Source of the DNA: Bacteroidales bacterium M3 | Lineage (GTDB): Bacteria; Bacteroidota; Bacteroidia; Bacteroidales; Muribaculaceae | Direction of reading: 5' to 3' | Length of the DNA stretch: 22,097 nucleotides | Assembly: GCA_001689445.1 (NCBI GenBank) | Contig: LUJN01000027.1 | Span: 1-22,097 of the forward strand | Shown here: positions 1 through 6,442 of the stretch, piece after piece | Position numbering within the stretch: position 1 is the stretch's first letter | Layout of the letters: every line of letters begins with the position of its first letter | Notes under the pieces: model-generated | What the model saw: only the letters and a program-made list of their open reading frames with translations | Told to the model about the DNA's origin: nothing | The model's database searches: none | Position numbers and translations under genes: made by a program

Positions 1-28
1 CAGCTCAAGCCCTTAAGTGAACAACATT

Positions 29-104
29 GGGTCGCGACCTGTCGCGACCGCGAACAGGCGTTTCGGCGACATGCCATCCGTGCGGTCGCGACAGGTCGCG
101 ACCC
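29..104. repeat. Intergenic palindrome A (23-bp perfect inverted repeat)
   Basis: Bases 29-51 and 82-104 are exact reverse complements (23 of 23) separated by 30 bases. Each arm contains the unit gtcgcgac twice, so smaller hairpins can also form. It lies just past the 3' end of the phospholipase gene, whose stop codon is at 114. It could act as a transcript end or be a REP-like repeat. The outer edge of the right arm, read on the minus strand, is GTAGGGTC, resembling the edges of the other palindromes in this window. Confidence 0.85.
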
Positions 105-113
105 TACTGCTGT

Positions 114-968
114 TTAATAGTCGGAGAAGAGGGTGGGCTTGATGACGATGCCGGCTCGGAGCATGGAGTGGAACTGCTTGTAGGCAAGCAGGCCTTCGCC
201 GTATCCGTTGTAGTATTGGAGGAAAAGGAACTGGTTGTCGCGCTTGAATATGCGGTAATTAAGCTCGACGATGGTGTTGTAGTTGAAGTTCCATCCGGCG
301 CGTTTCATCAGCACGACCGACGCGCCGAAACGCTTGTTGAGCGTCGTGAATGACACCCCTATCTGGTAGATACCGTAATATTTGAGTATGTCTTTGTTGT
401 TCTGCCCGTCAATGATGGGGATCCACACCTTGCCGTGGACCATCAGAGTCGGGTCGACGATGATGTTGGCTCCGAATGTAACACGGTTCCACGAGCGGGA
501 GGCGTCGCCGTCCTTGCCGTTGCTCTCATGCTCAAGCACCATCATCAGCTTGCCGATAAAGCGGTCTTTGACAAACAACGGCTTTGCGAGACCGATACCG
601 GGGTTGAAGTTGAGGTCGGTCATCGGGAGAGAGTTCTCAAGCACGTTCCAGAAGCATTTCTGGGTGTAGAAAAGGTAGAGGTAGGTGTGCCACGGCAGGG
701 TGCTCTTGGTGAGACGCTGGGCGATTGATATCTGAAACTTGACGTTGGAGTTGTGCTTTGAAGGGCACTCGTTGCCCACCGGGATGCCGAATATGAAATA
801 GTTGTCCTTGTATAGCCCGAAGTATGGGGCCTTGTCAAACTCCTCGCGTACGCTGTCGGGATTGTAGGTCTTGTCGGTGCTGATGGAGACAATCTGCCCT
901 GTCGCCGGCATTGCGGCCAGAAGCATCAACAGCGGCAAAGCTGATAATATAAGCAGTCTTTTCATCAT
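114..968 (-). CDS. pldA: Outer membrane phospholipase A (OMPLA family)
   Basis: This 284-residue protein is predicted to be a calcium-dependent outer-membrane phospholipase that hydrolyses acyl chains of phospholipids reaching the outer leaflet. Residues 1-24 form a signal peptide (basic MMKR, then a Leu-rich core, ending near ATGQ). The family signature is clear: HESNG at 147-151 followed by RSWNR at 158-162, giving H147, S149 and N161. This matches the His-x-Ser-x11-Asn spacing of the E. coli catalytic triad (H142, S144, N156). The rest alternates like a small beta-barrel and ends in an aromatic-containing strand. Start: ATG at 968, with a second ATG at 965. A TAATTTTG -7-like box ends only four bases upstream of 968, so the message may be leaderless. 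The gene stands alone and diverges from the structured leader to its right. Family assignment is firm; barrel strand count and in vivo activity are inferred. Confidence 0.9.
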   Translation of the reverse strand: MMKRLLILSALPLLMLLAAMPATGQIVSISTDKTYNPDSVREEFDKAPYFGLYKDNYFIFGIPVGNECPSKHNSNVKFQISIAQRLTKSTLPWHTYLYLFYTQKCFWNVLENSLPMTDLNFNPGIGLAKPLFVKDRFIGKLMMVLEHESNGKDGDASRSWNRVTFGANIIVDPTLMVHGKVWIPIIDGQNNKDILKYYGIYQIGVSFTTLNKRFGASVVLMKRAGWNFNYNTIVELNYRIFKRDNQFLFLQYYNGYGEGLLAYKQFHSMLRAGIVIKPTLFSDY

Positions 969-972
969 GCCG

Positions 973-980
973 CAAAATTA
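973..980 (-). promoter_or_regulatory. -7-like box for pldA
   Basis: On the minus strand this reads TAATTTTG, matching the Bacteroidetes -7 consensus TAnnTTTG. It ends four bases before the pldA ATG at 968. No convincing TTTG -33 element is seen 19-21 bases further upstream, so this is a half-supported promoter. Confidence 0.5.
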
Positions 981-1108
981 CTAAAAACATCTGAGGCGGC
1001 GAGTGGCGGGATGGTGTATTTTCTGTCCCATAGGTATTGAAAATGCGACAGTTCCACCGATGCGGCGATGCAAATGTGCCCGCGGGTATTGATTTTAACG
1101 GGCAAAAT

Positions 1109-1139
1109 TTTGCGTGCCATTACAATTGTGCTATCTTTG
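1109..1139 (+). promoter_or_regulatory. Bacteroidetes-type promoter of the structured leader
   Basis: TTTG at 1109-1112, then 19 bases, then TATCTTTG at 1132-1139: a full match to the Bacteroidetes TTTG / TAnnTTTG housekeeping promoter. The expected transcript start is near 1143-1147, about 320 bases before the first plausible start codon downstream (1467), so it implies an unusually long leader. Confidence 0.8.
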
Positions 1140-1143
1140 CCGT

Positions 1144-1184
1144 TGCCGTCATCAGCCCAGAGGGGTATGGGGTGGCAGTTTTTT
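1144..1184 (+). terminator. Attenuator-like hairpin with T6 tract at transcript start
   Basis: tgccgtc (1144-1150) pairs with ggtggca (1171-1177), using two G-T wobbles. An inner ccc/ggg stem can form around 1156-1165. One base later come six T residues (1179-1184). This has intrinsic-terminator form but lies right at the predicted transcript start, so if active it would yield only a stub of about 40 bases. Early termination or attenuation is the natural reading. The stem is weak because of the wobbles. Confidence 0.5.
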
Positions 1185-1466
1185 ATAAGACGTTTTCTGC
1201 GTTTGTCTTGTCAACTCAAACTTCGCAACTTTGATTCCGTACTTCAGACAAATGGCGACGAAATCGTCTGCGTAGTGTGTATTCATGCCCGCGAGGGAAT
1301 GGTATATACAGGCGTGGGCTGACGACGTTGCTTATCTAAGTGCGGAGGCAATGCGAAGGCCTGAGTTGAAGATAAGCAAGGATGAGTTTCCCACGCCTTT
1401 CGCGTTTTAATAAGTTCAACAGTGCAATTCCGGGAGACTGTAGCATGAAAAACAAGATTCTTTGCA
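1185..1466 (+). promoter_or_regulatory. Long structured leader RNA candidate
   Basis: No convincing gene is seen in this stretch. Its main structure is a nested stem. Bases 1310-1318 pair with 1390-1398 (9 bp, core ggcgtggg/cccacgcc). Bases 1328-1337 pair with 1370-1379 (10 bp, ttgcttatct/agataagcaa). An aggc/gcct tip (1346-1349 with 1359-1362) lies inside. The outer stem is followed by ttcgcgttttaat, so it could also end a transcript. A further small stem, acagt/actgt (1419-1423 with 1437-1441), sits just before the gene at 1467. It may be a cis-regulatory leader or a separate small RNA of about 250 bases. I cannot match it to a named RNA family. Confidence 0.55.
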
Positions 1467-2507
1467 ATGAAAAAGATGTTTCTAACGTGCGCATTGTCGG
1501 CCGTCGTGTTGTCGGCAGGAGCGCAAATCACCGAGCGGCGTATGGCAACCCTTGTGGACGAGGATGTGACCCGGGTGTTCTATGGCGCAGACGCGCCCAG
1601 TCTGGCTTATAAGGCCGCCAAGGATGGCGCGACCATCATCCTGTCGGAGGGGGAGTTCAACACTCTGTCAATTGAGGGTAAATCCGTCAAGCTCTATGGC
1701 GCGGGCATGAATGACGACGAGGAGTCGGGCCTGTCAAAGACCAAGATGTCCCTATATGTACGCCCTGGCAAATACTATGACGAGTATGGGAAAGAATATT
1801 ACGCCTTGCCTGAAGACATGCATGTGGAGGGTATACATTCTCCTTCATGTCGCATTTATGATGAGAGTCGTGGATTGACTCTGAAGGGTCTAATTATGAC
1901 AAAATGTCAAATAGACGGGAGTTCAACCGATACTAGAATGGAGGTAGGGGCCACAGTTAAAGGTATGGTTATTTCCCAATGTAAGGTACAAGATGTCCAC
2001 TTTGGCAAGACCGAGAATGATGTTGTCTTCAGGAATTGCCATATAAAATGTGTTGAGGGTAATAAGGATTTTAAGTCAGCTATAATTATAGACCATTGCA
2101 TATTGGAGAGAACTTATTCATCTACGGTTGCCTATTACACCAACAATATTCTTTTGTCTGACAGGATTCCCGACGACGCCACGGCCTATAACAATATCGT
2201 GGTCCAGAACAGTGGGTTGAGCCAGAATGCGACAGGCGACGGCAATTGGTTTGGTGTCGCCGTGAACGGTATCTTTGCCGAGGAGGGAGAGGATGGCACC
2301 TATGCGCCCGGCAAAAAATTCACCCTCAAATTCCCCAAGACCTATGTGGGCACTGACGGCACTGAGGTCGGAATCAATGGTGGCGTCACGCCGTGGAATC
2401 CAATTCCGTCGCTGCCGCGCATTGTGTCAAGCAAGATTGATAACCGCGCCGACACCGAGGGGAAAATTAATGTGAACATCAAGGTCGAGGCTCAGAATCG
2501 TCCGTAA
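1467..2507 (+). CDS. Secreted beta-helix-like surface protein, function unknown
   Basis: This is a 346-residue secreted protein. Residues 1-19 are a signal peptide (MKKMFLTCALSAVVLSAGA, cleavage near AGA-Q). The central part (about 50-260) has short hydrophobic strands with recurring Ile/Val/Cys ladders, such as GLIMTKCQID, GMVISQCKVQ, NDVVFRNCHI and SAIIIDHCIL. This is the pattern of a right-handed parallel beta-helix. The C-terminal 80 residues (GTYAPGKKF onward) are a separate, more polar segment. No catalytic motif is recognised. ATG at 1467 is chosen because it gives a proper signal peptide; the ATG at 1446 is in another frame. The stop is seven bases before the next start codon, so the two genes are probably cotranscribed from the promoter near 1109. 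Base composition drops sharply in the middle (see findings). The fold is inferred from pattern only; the role may be adhesive or glycan-related. Confidence 0.75.
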   Translation: MKKMFLTCALSAVVLSAGAQITERRMATLVDEDVTRVFYGADAPSLAYKAAKDGATIILSEGEFNTLSIEGKSVKLYGAGMNDDEESGLSKTKMSLYVRPGKYYDEYGKEYYALPEDMHVEGIHSPSCRIYDESRGLTLKGLIMTKCQIDGSSTDTRMEVGATVKGMVISQCKVQDVHFGKTENDVVFRNCHIKCVEGNKDFKSAIIIDHCILERTYSSTVAYYTNNILLSDRIPDDATAYNNIVVQNSGLSQNATGDGNWFGVAVNGIFAEEGEDGTYAPGKKFTLKFPKTYVGTDGTEVGINGGVTPWNPIPSLPRIVSSKIDNRADTEGKINVNIKVEAQNRP

Positions 2508-2514
2508 CCCAAAC

Positions 2515-3834
2515 ATGTCGACGATTATGAGAAATGTTATAACCGCCATATTGGCATCCGCCGTGATCGGCATCCCCGCAATTGCCGAGGATGTGACCGT
2601 GACGCGATGTGAATATTGGCTTGACCACGATTTTGACAGCCGCATTGAGTTGCCGGTAAATGCCGACGGGGAGTTTAGCCAAAGTTTCGACATGAGCGAC
2701 AAGTCGGCCGGGCTTCACTCCCTAGGATTGCGGTTTTGCGACTCACGTGGGATGTGGAGCGTCCCCGTGTTGCGTCATTTCCTGAAGCCACACGAGGAGA
2801 GGCAAGTGTCATCCTCGCTTACAGGACTCCGTTACTGGCTCGACTATGACAACGAACATCCCGTTACCGTCGGTTGCCCCAACGGGATAGTGGAAATGCC
2901 ACTCGATGTGGCGGCGTTGCGCCCCGGACTTCATGCCTTGACCTATATGGCCGCCGAGAGCAACGGGCTTTACAGCCCTGTGGTGACGCGCTATTTCGTC
3001 ATCCCGCATGACGCGCCCGAGGATGGCGGCGCGATAGCGGGCTATGACTATTGGTTCAACTACGGCAAGCCTGTGTTTGTGCCGATTGCCGCCGCCAACG
3101 TGATGGAGCTTAAGGATGTCACGGTTGAGGCGGTAGGCGTGCAGCCAATGGCGATACCTGATGACTACACGTTTGACATCGGGGCGTTGACCGTGACATG
3201 CCCGCAGAGTGACGTGTTTTTCGGGATGCAGCCGGTCAATGGGACGGGCGGACGCAGCGGCGCGGTGTTGTCGGACACGGTGAAAATGGACCTTACCGTC
3301 CTCCCGGTCTTTGAGACGGTAGCCGGGGCGGATGCGCTTGCGCTCGATGCCCCGTGCGGTGGTAAGGTTGCCGGAGTGATGTTGCCGACAGCCCCCGGTG
3401 ACAAGCTTACCGTAGCAGTAAAGGGCGCATCGGTGAAAGCTGACTTCTATGATGGTGACGGAGGTCGCCTGTCGCCTGTGGCCGACCGCGAGGGAGACAC
3501 TCGTTCCTACACGTTTGAGACTCAGTATGGCCCGATGGCGTATCTGTTGCTCCACTCGGCGTCAAGTCCGCTGGAGTATGTCGAGGTGTCGGTTGTCGAG
3601 CATGAGATGTCGTCGGTGGATGCCGTTAGCACCGGGCTTACGAAAATTGCGGCTGTCCCCGGCGGGATAGAGGTCGAGGCCATTGCCTCGGGGCGCCTTG
3701 CGGTATATGACGTGGCCGGCACAAATGTGGCCTCGTGCGATGTCAATGCCGGCAAGACGATTGTCCCCGTATCGACAGGCTTTTACGTTGTCACGGTGTC
3801 TGACGGCACTGTGGCACGTGTGGTTGTGCGATAA
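2515..3834 (+). CDS. Secreted repeat protein with sorting-like C-terminal domain
   Basis: This 439-residue secreted protein has a signal peptide ending near AIAED at 22-26. The start may be ATG 2515 or, equally likely, ATG 2527 (MRNVITAILAS), which removes four residues. Three related repeats follow, beginning EYWLDHDF (33), RYWLDYDN (106) and DYWFNYGK (178). The first two share a later GLHSL or GLHAL turn and end in PVLRHFL or PVVTRYFV. The middle region (about 215-360) is beta-rich and includes YGPMAYLLLHS. The last 65 residues (GGIEVEAIASG, LAVYDVAGTNV, GFYVVTVSDG, VARVVVR) resemble the type IX secretion or Por-type C-terminal sorting domain of Bacteroidetes. It follows the beta-helix-like gene by seven bases and is followed by an intrinsic terminator. 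Function is unknown; surface attachment is inferred from the tail. Confidence 0.8.
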   Translation: MSTIMRNVITAILASAVIGIPAIAEDVTVTRCEYWLDHDFDSRIELPVNADGEFSQSFDMSDKSAGLHSLGLRFCDSRGMWSVPVLRHFLKPHEERQVSSSLTGLRYWLDYDNEHPVTVGCPNGIVEMPLDVAALRPGLHALTYMAAESNGLYSPVVTRYFVIPHDAPEDGGAIAGYDYWFNYGKPVFVPIAAANVMELKDVTVEAVGVQPMAIPDDYTFDIGALTVTCPQSDVFFGMQPVNGTGGRSGAVLSDTVKMDLTVLPVFETVAGADALALDAPCGGKVAGVMLPTAPGDKLTVAVKGASVKADFYDGDGGRLSPVADREGDTRSYTFETQYGPMAYLLLHSASSPLEYVEVSVVEHEMSSVDAVSTGLTKIAAVPGGIEVEAIASGRLAVYDVAGTNVASCDVNAGKTIVPVSTGFYVVTVSDGTVARVVVR

Positions 3835-3858
3835 AACACACAAAATATCCTTCCAAGC

Positions 3859-3890
3859 CCCCGGGATTGTGATAATTCTGGGGACTTTTT
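3859..3890 (+). terminator. Intrinsic terminator after the surface-protein pair
   Basis: A 10-bp stem, ccccgggatt (3859-3868) with aattctgggg (3874-3883), contains two G-T wobbles and a 5-base loop. It is followed by ac and five T residues. It lies 24 bases after the stop at 3834 and separates the surface-protein pair from manC. Confidence 0.75.
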
Positions 3891-3942
3891 CGTATTTTTG
3901 CACCTATGCGAAGATACTTTCGCTCGGCAATGCTCAAATAAA

Positions 3943-3975
3943 TTTGGCAATGCTCTCGACTTATTCGTATCTTTG
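3943..3975 (+). promoter_or_regulatory. Promoter of manC-manA
   Basis: TTTG at 3943-3946, 21 bases, TATCTTTG at 3968-3975. The predicted start near 3980 leaves a leader of about 18 bases before the manC ATG at 3998. A second -7-like box (TATTTTTG, 3893-3900) lies upstream but has no -33 element at the right distance. Confidence 0.8.
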
Positions 3976-3997
3976 CGACATAAACCCATAATGTATC

Positions 3998-5086
3998 ATG
4001 ACCATGGCCGGCAATCATCGTTATTGTGTGATAATGTGCGGAGGAATAGGAAGCCGTTTTTGGCCGTATAGCCGCACGGATCTCCCGAAACAGTTTATTG
4101 ATTTCTTAGGTACGGGACGCTCGTTGTTGCAGATGAGCTATGACCGCATACTTCCGGTCGTGCCGCGCGAGAATGTCGTGATAGTTACCAATGAACGTTA
4201 TGCGCCGTTGGTAAAGGAGCAATTGCCCGAGCTGTCGGACGACCAGATATTGCTTGAACCGGCACGTCGCAACACGGCCCCATGTGTGGCATGGGCCGCA
4301 TACCATATCGCAGCCCGCGATCCCGAGGCTACGATGATTGTCACGCCGAGTGACCATTTAATAACCCGTCAGCATGAGTTTGAGAAGGCTCTCAGGCGTG
4401 GATGTGAGTTTGTCGAGGGCCGCGACGCATTGCTGACTCTCGGCATAAAGCCGACGTCGCCCGAGACCGGCTACGGGTATATCCAGATTGGCGATGAGGT
4501 GGAGGAGGGTATCCTGAAGGTGAAGACCTTTACCGAAAAGCCCGACCGCGAGCTGGCAAAGGTGTTTGTCGACTCGGGCGAGTTTTTTTGGAACTCGGGG
4601 ATGTTCCTGTGGCGTGTCTCGTCAATAATCTCGGCCTTTGAGGAGTATGCCCCCGATATCGCTTCGGCACTCGGGGCCGACCGTGCCGCTTTCGGGACAC
4701 CCCGCGAGCGTGAGTACATTGATCGTGCGTTTCCCGGCTGCGTGAATATATCGATTGACTATGCCGTTATGGAGAAGGCCACCAATGTCTATGTCGAGAC
4801 GGTCGACCTTGGATGGAGCGACCTCGGCACATGGGGCTCGCTGTTTGACAACTCGCCCAAAAACCGTGACGGCAATGTGACCCAGCGATGCAAGGTGTTG
4901 AGCTACAATTCGTCGGGTAATATCTTTGCCGTGCGTGACGACAAGCTCGTTGTAGTCGACGGGCTGAAAGACTATATCGTGGCTGACGCAGGAGACGTGT
5001 TGCTTGTGTGCCCCAAGAGCGAGGAGCAGCGTATAAAGCAGATGGTCAACGACGCCAAGATTGCTTTTGGCGACAAGTATCTCTAA
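3998..5086 (+). CDS. manC: Mannose-1-phosphate guanylyltransferase
   Basis: Transfers GMP from GTP to mannose-1-phosphate to give GDP-mannose, the donor for mannosylation and precursor of GDP-fucose; cytosolic. The nucleotidyltransferase signature is at the N-terminus: CGGIGSRFWP (14-23) followed by DLPKQF with the conserved Lys at 31. Further family motifs are LLEPARRNTAPC, VTPSDH, TGYGYIQIG, FTEKP and FFWNSGMFLW. The C-terminal part (about 270-362) has the left-handed helix repeats expected of short GMPs. The protein has 362 residues, the length of single-domain enzymes, and lacks the fused isomerase domain of longer ManC/AlgA proteins; the isomerase is the next gene. ATG 3998 is used; ATG 4004 is also possible. 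No Shine-Dalgarno site is seen. It forms an operon with manA 32 bases downstream. Confidence 0.95.
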   Translation: MTMAGNHRYCVIMCGGIGSRFWPYSRTDLPKQFIDFLGTGRSLLQMSYDRILPVVPRENVVIVTNERYAPLVKEQLPELSDDQILLEPARRNTAPCVAWAAYHIAARDPEATMIVTPSDHLITRQHEFEKALRRGCEFVEGRDALLTLGIKPTSPETGYGYIQIGDEVEEGILKVKTFTEKPDRELAKVFVDSGEFFWNSGMFLWRVSSIISAFEEYAPDIASALGADRAAFGTPREREYIDRAFPGCVNISIDYAVMEKATNVYVETVDLGWSDLGTWGSLFDNSPKNRDGNVTQRCKVLSYNSSGNIFAVRDDKLVVVDGLKDYIVADAGDVLLVCPKSEEQRIKQMVNDAKIAFGDKYL

Positions 5087-5118
5087 TAATCTATGGATTA
5101 CTGTTCAAAGTGTTGGCT

Positions 5119-6093
5119 ATGAAGCAGTCTTTGCCGCCGTTTAAGTTTTCCCCGATACTTAAGAGTGTATTGTGGGGCGGCGAGCGTATTGCCCCTTTCA
5201 AGTCGTTGGATACCGACAAGCGATGTATTGGCGAGAGTTGGGAAATATCTGCCGTTGAAGGTCGCGAATCGGTAGTGGCGGGAGGCCCTGATGACGGGCT
5301 TACGTTGTCGCAGCTTGTCAAGAAGTATGGGGCACGGCTTGTCGGCGAGGCCAATTTCAAGCGCGATCCCCATTCTTTCCCGCTGTTGGTGAAGTTTATT
5401 GATGCCCGACATGACCTGTCGTTGCAGGTGCATCCTGCCGATGAACTTGCCCAAAGCCGACATAACTGCAACGGCAAGTCGGAAATGTGGTATGTCATTG
5501 ACTGTGACCCTGGGGCCAAGGTCTATTGCGGCCTGTCGCGAGATGTCTCCCCGGAGGAGTATCTGAGGCGCGTGGCCGACAACAGTCTCATGGAGGTCGT
5601 CACTGTGCACGATTCCTATCCCGGAGCTATCTTTTATGTGCCGGCCGGGCGTATACATGCCATTGGGTCGGGAAATTTCCTTGTGGAGATACAACAGACG
5701 AGTGATATAACTTACCGCATATACGACTATGACCGCCGTGATGCCGACGGTAATCGCCGTGAGCTTCAGACCGGGCTTGCAAAGGATGCGATAGACTATC
5801 GGGCCTATGATGACTACATGCTCGGCAAAAGCGTGGAAGTGCCGGGAGTTACGGAGGTGGCTTGTTGTCGCTATTTCGATGTTAGGAAAGTGTCATTGGA
5901 TGGTTTGCTTAATATGGATGTGAGTGATATCGACTCGTTTATAGTCATCACCTGCATAGACGGTGGCTTGACGCTGACCGCCGATGGTAGTACTCCGACA
6001 ACGCTTGGCCGTGGTGAGACCCTTCTTATCCCTGCCTGTGCCTCCAAGTTGTCGTTGAGGGGGCACGCGACATGCATCACGGCCACGAGCTGA
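5119..6093 (+). CDS. manA: Mannose-6-phosphate isomerase, class I
   Basis: Interconverts fructose-6-phosphate and mannose-6-phosphate; zinc enzyme of the cupin fold, cytosolic. From ATG 5119 the protein has 324 residues, typical for the short bacterial class I enzyme, and begins MKQSLPPFKFSPILKSVLWGG. The open frame extends further left into manC, but that part looks unlike the family. Zinc-site motifs are present: LQVHPAD (102-108), KSEMWYV (120-126), and the GRIHAIGSG / VEIQQTSDITYRIYD block around 175-205. It follows manC by 32 bases, so both steps flanking phosphomannomutase are coexpressed. The mutase that converts mannose-6-phosphate to mannose-1-phosphate is not in the window and must lie elsewhere. 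Confidence 0.95.
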   Translation: MKQSLPPFKFSPILKSVLWGGERIAPFKSLDTDKRCIGESWEISAVEGRESVVAGGPDDGLTLSQLVKKYGARLVGEANFKRDPHSFPLLVKFIDARHDLSLQVHPADELAQSRHNCNGKSEMWYVIDCDPGAKVYCGLSRDVSPEEYLRRVADNSLMEVVTVHDSYPGAIFYVPAGRIHAIGSGNFLVEIQQTSDITYRIYDYDRRDADGNRRELQTGLAKDAIDYRAYDDYMLGKSVEVPGVTEVACCRYFDVRKVSLDGLLNMDVSDIDSFIVITCIDGGLTLTADGSTPTTLGRGETLLIPACASKLSLRGHATCITATS

Positions 6094-6101
6094 CACAAAA
6101 A

Positions 6102-6131
6102 GGATGGCAATCCATTCTGAGGATGCCATCC
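6102..6131. terminator. Hairpin after manA
   Basis: ggatggca (6102-6109) pairs with tgccatcc (6124-6131), eight bases after the manA stop. On the plus strand it is followed by G-rich sequence, not T. On the minus strand it is followed by five T residues (plus-strand aaaaa at 6097-6101). It therefore resembles a minus-strand terminator, possibly a second stop for the convergent inositol operon. Confidence 0.5.
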
Positions 6132-6388
6132 GGGGGGTGTGGATAGTATGTAGATTGTAGAATCTGCGGCCGTAGCCGCTTTATGTATGGTAGTGGTCGG
6201 CAAAGACGTCGCTTTCATACGCCTACGCTGTCGGGGATTACAATCCTGCCGCCGCTGCCGTTTTATCCTTAACAACCGAATAGGTGTTCGGGTAGCCGTT
6301 TTGTGTCTCATTCAGCGGCTGTTCCATATCCGGTTGCTGTATTGATAAAACGCGCGTCGGGACATAAATGTTCGGATAAGATATGAAA
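6132..6388. other. Convergent spacer, no gene seen
   Basis: This is the spacer between the convergent manA and inositol synthase genes. I see only a small gcggccgtagccgc-type hairpin near 6166-6180 and scattered short repeats of gccgct/agccg. Open frames here are short and have no recognisable start context. Confidence 0.5.
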
Positions 6389-6417
6389 GAGGCCGGAAAC
6401 ACCAAGTTCCCGGCCTC
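6389..6417 (-). terminator. Terminator of the inositol-lipid operon
   Basis: gaggccgg (6389-6396) pairs with ccggcctc (6410-6417). On the minus strand the hairpin is followed by tttcatatctta, a short T run. It lies 26 bases beyond the stop of the inositol synthase gene. Confidence 0.6.
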
Positions 6418-6442
6418 CATGCTTGAGTATGAGTATGGTTTA

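Noticed and set aside
27..353. Plus-strand open frame over palindrome A and the pldA 3' end
   Set aside because: It lies antisense to a well-supported phospholipase gene and its first part is palindrome sequence; no domain is seen.
1283..1531. Minus-strand frame of 82 codons over the structured leader
   Set aside because: It covers the RNA stems and runs into the signal-peptide region of the plus-strand gene; low-complexity composition, no start context. More likely a shadow of the structured element.
1382..1612. Plus-strand frame starting MSFPRLSRF with internal ATG at 1446
   Set aside because: It overlaps the better frame at 1467, which has a proper signal peptide and long continuation. 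The translation is Arg/Cys-rich, as expected for an off-frame read.
2809..3555. Long minus-strand frame (248 codons) antisense to the repeat protein
   Set aside because: Rich in His/Arg and lacking hydrophobic segments or motifs, typical of the antisense of a GC-rich gene; the plus-strand frame has signal peptide, repeats and sorting-like tail.
3893..3900. TATTTTTG as a second manC promoter
   Set aside because: The nearest TTG-like element is 23 bases away and it falls just after the terminator T run; not enough to call.
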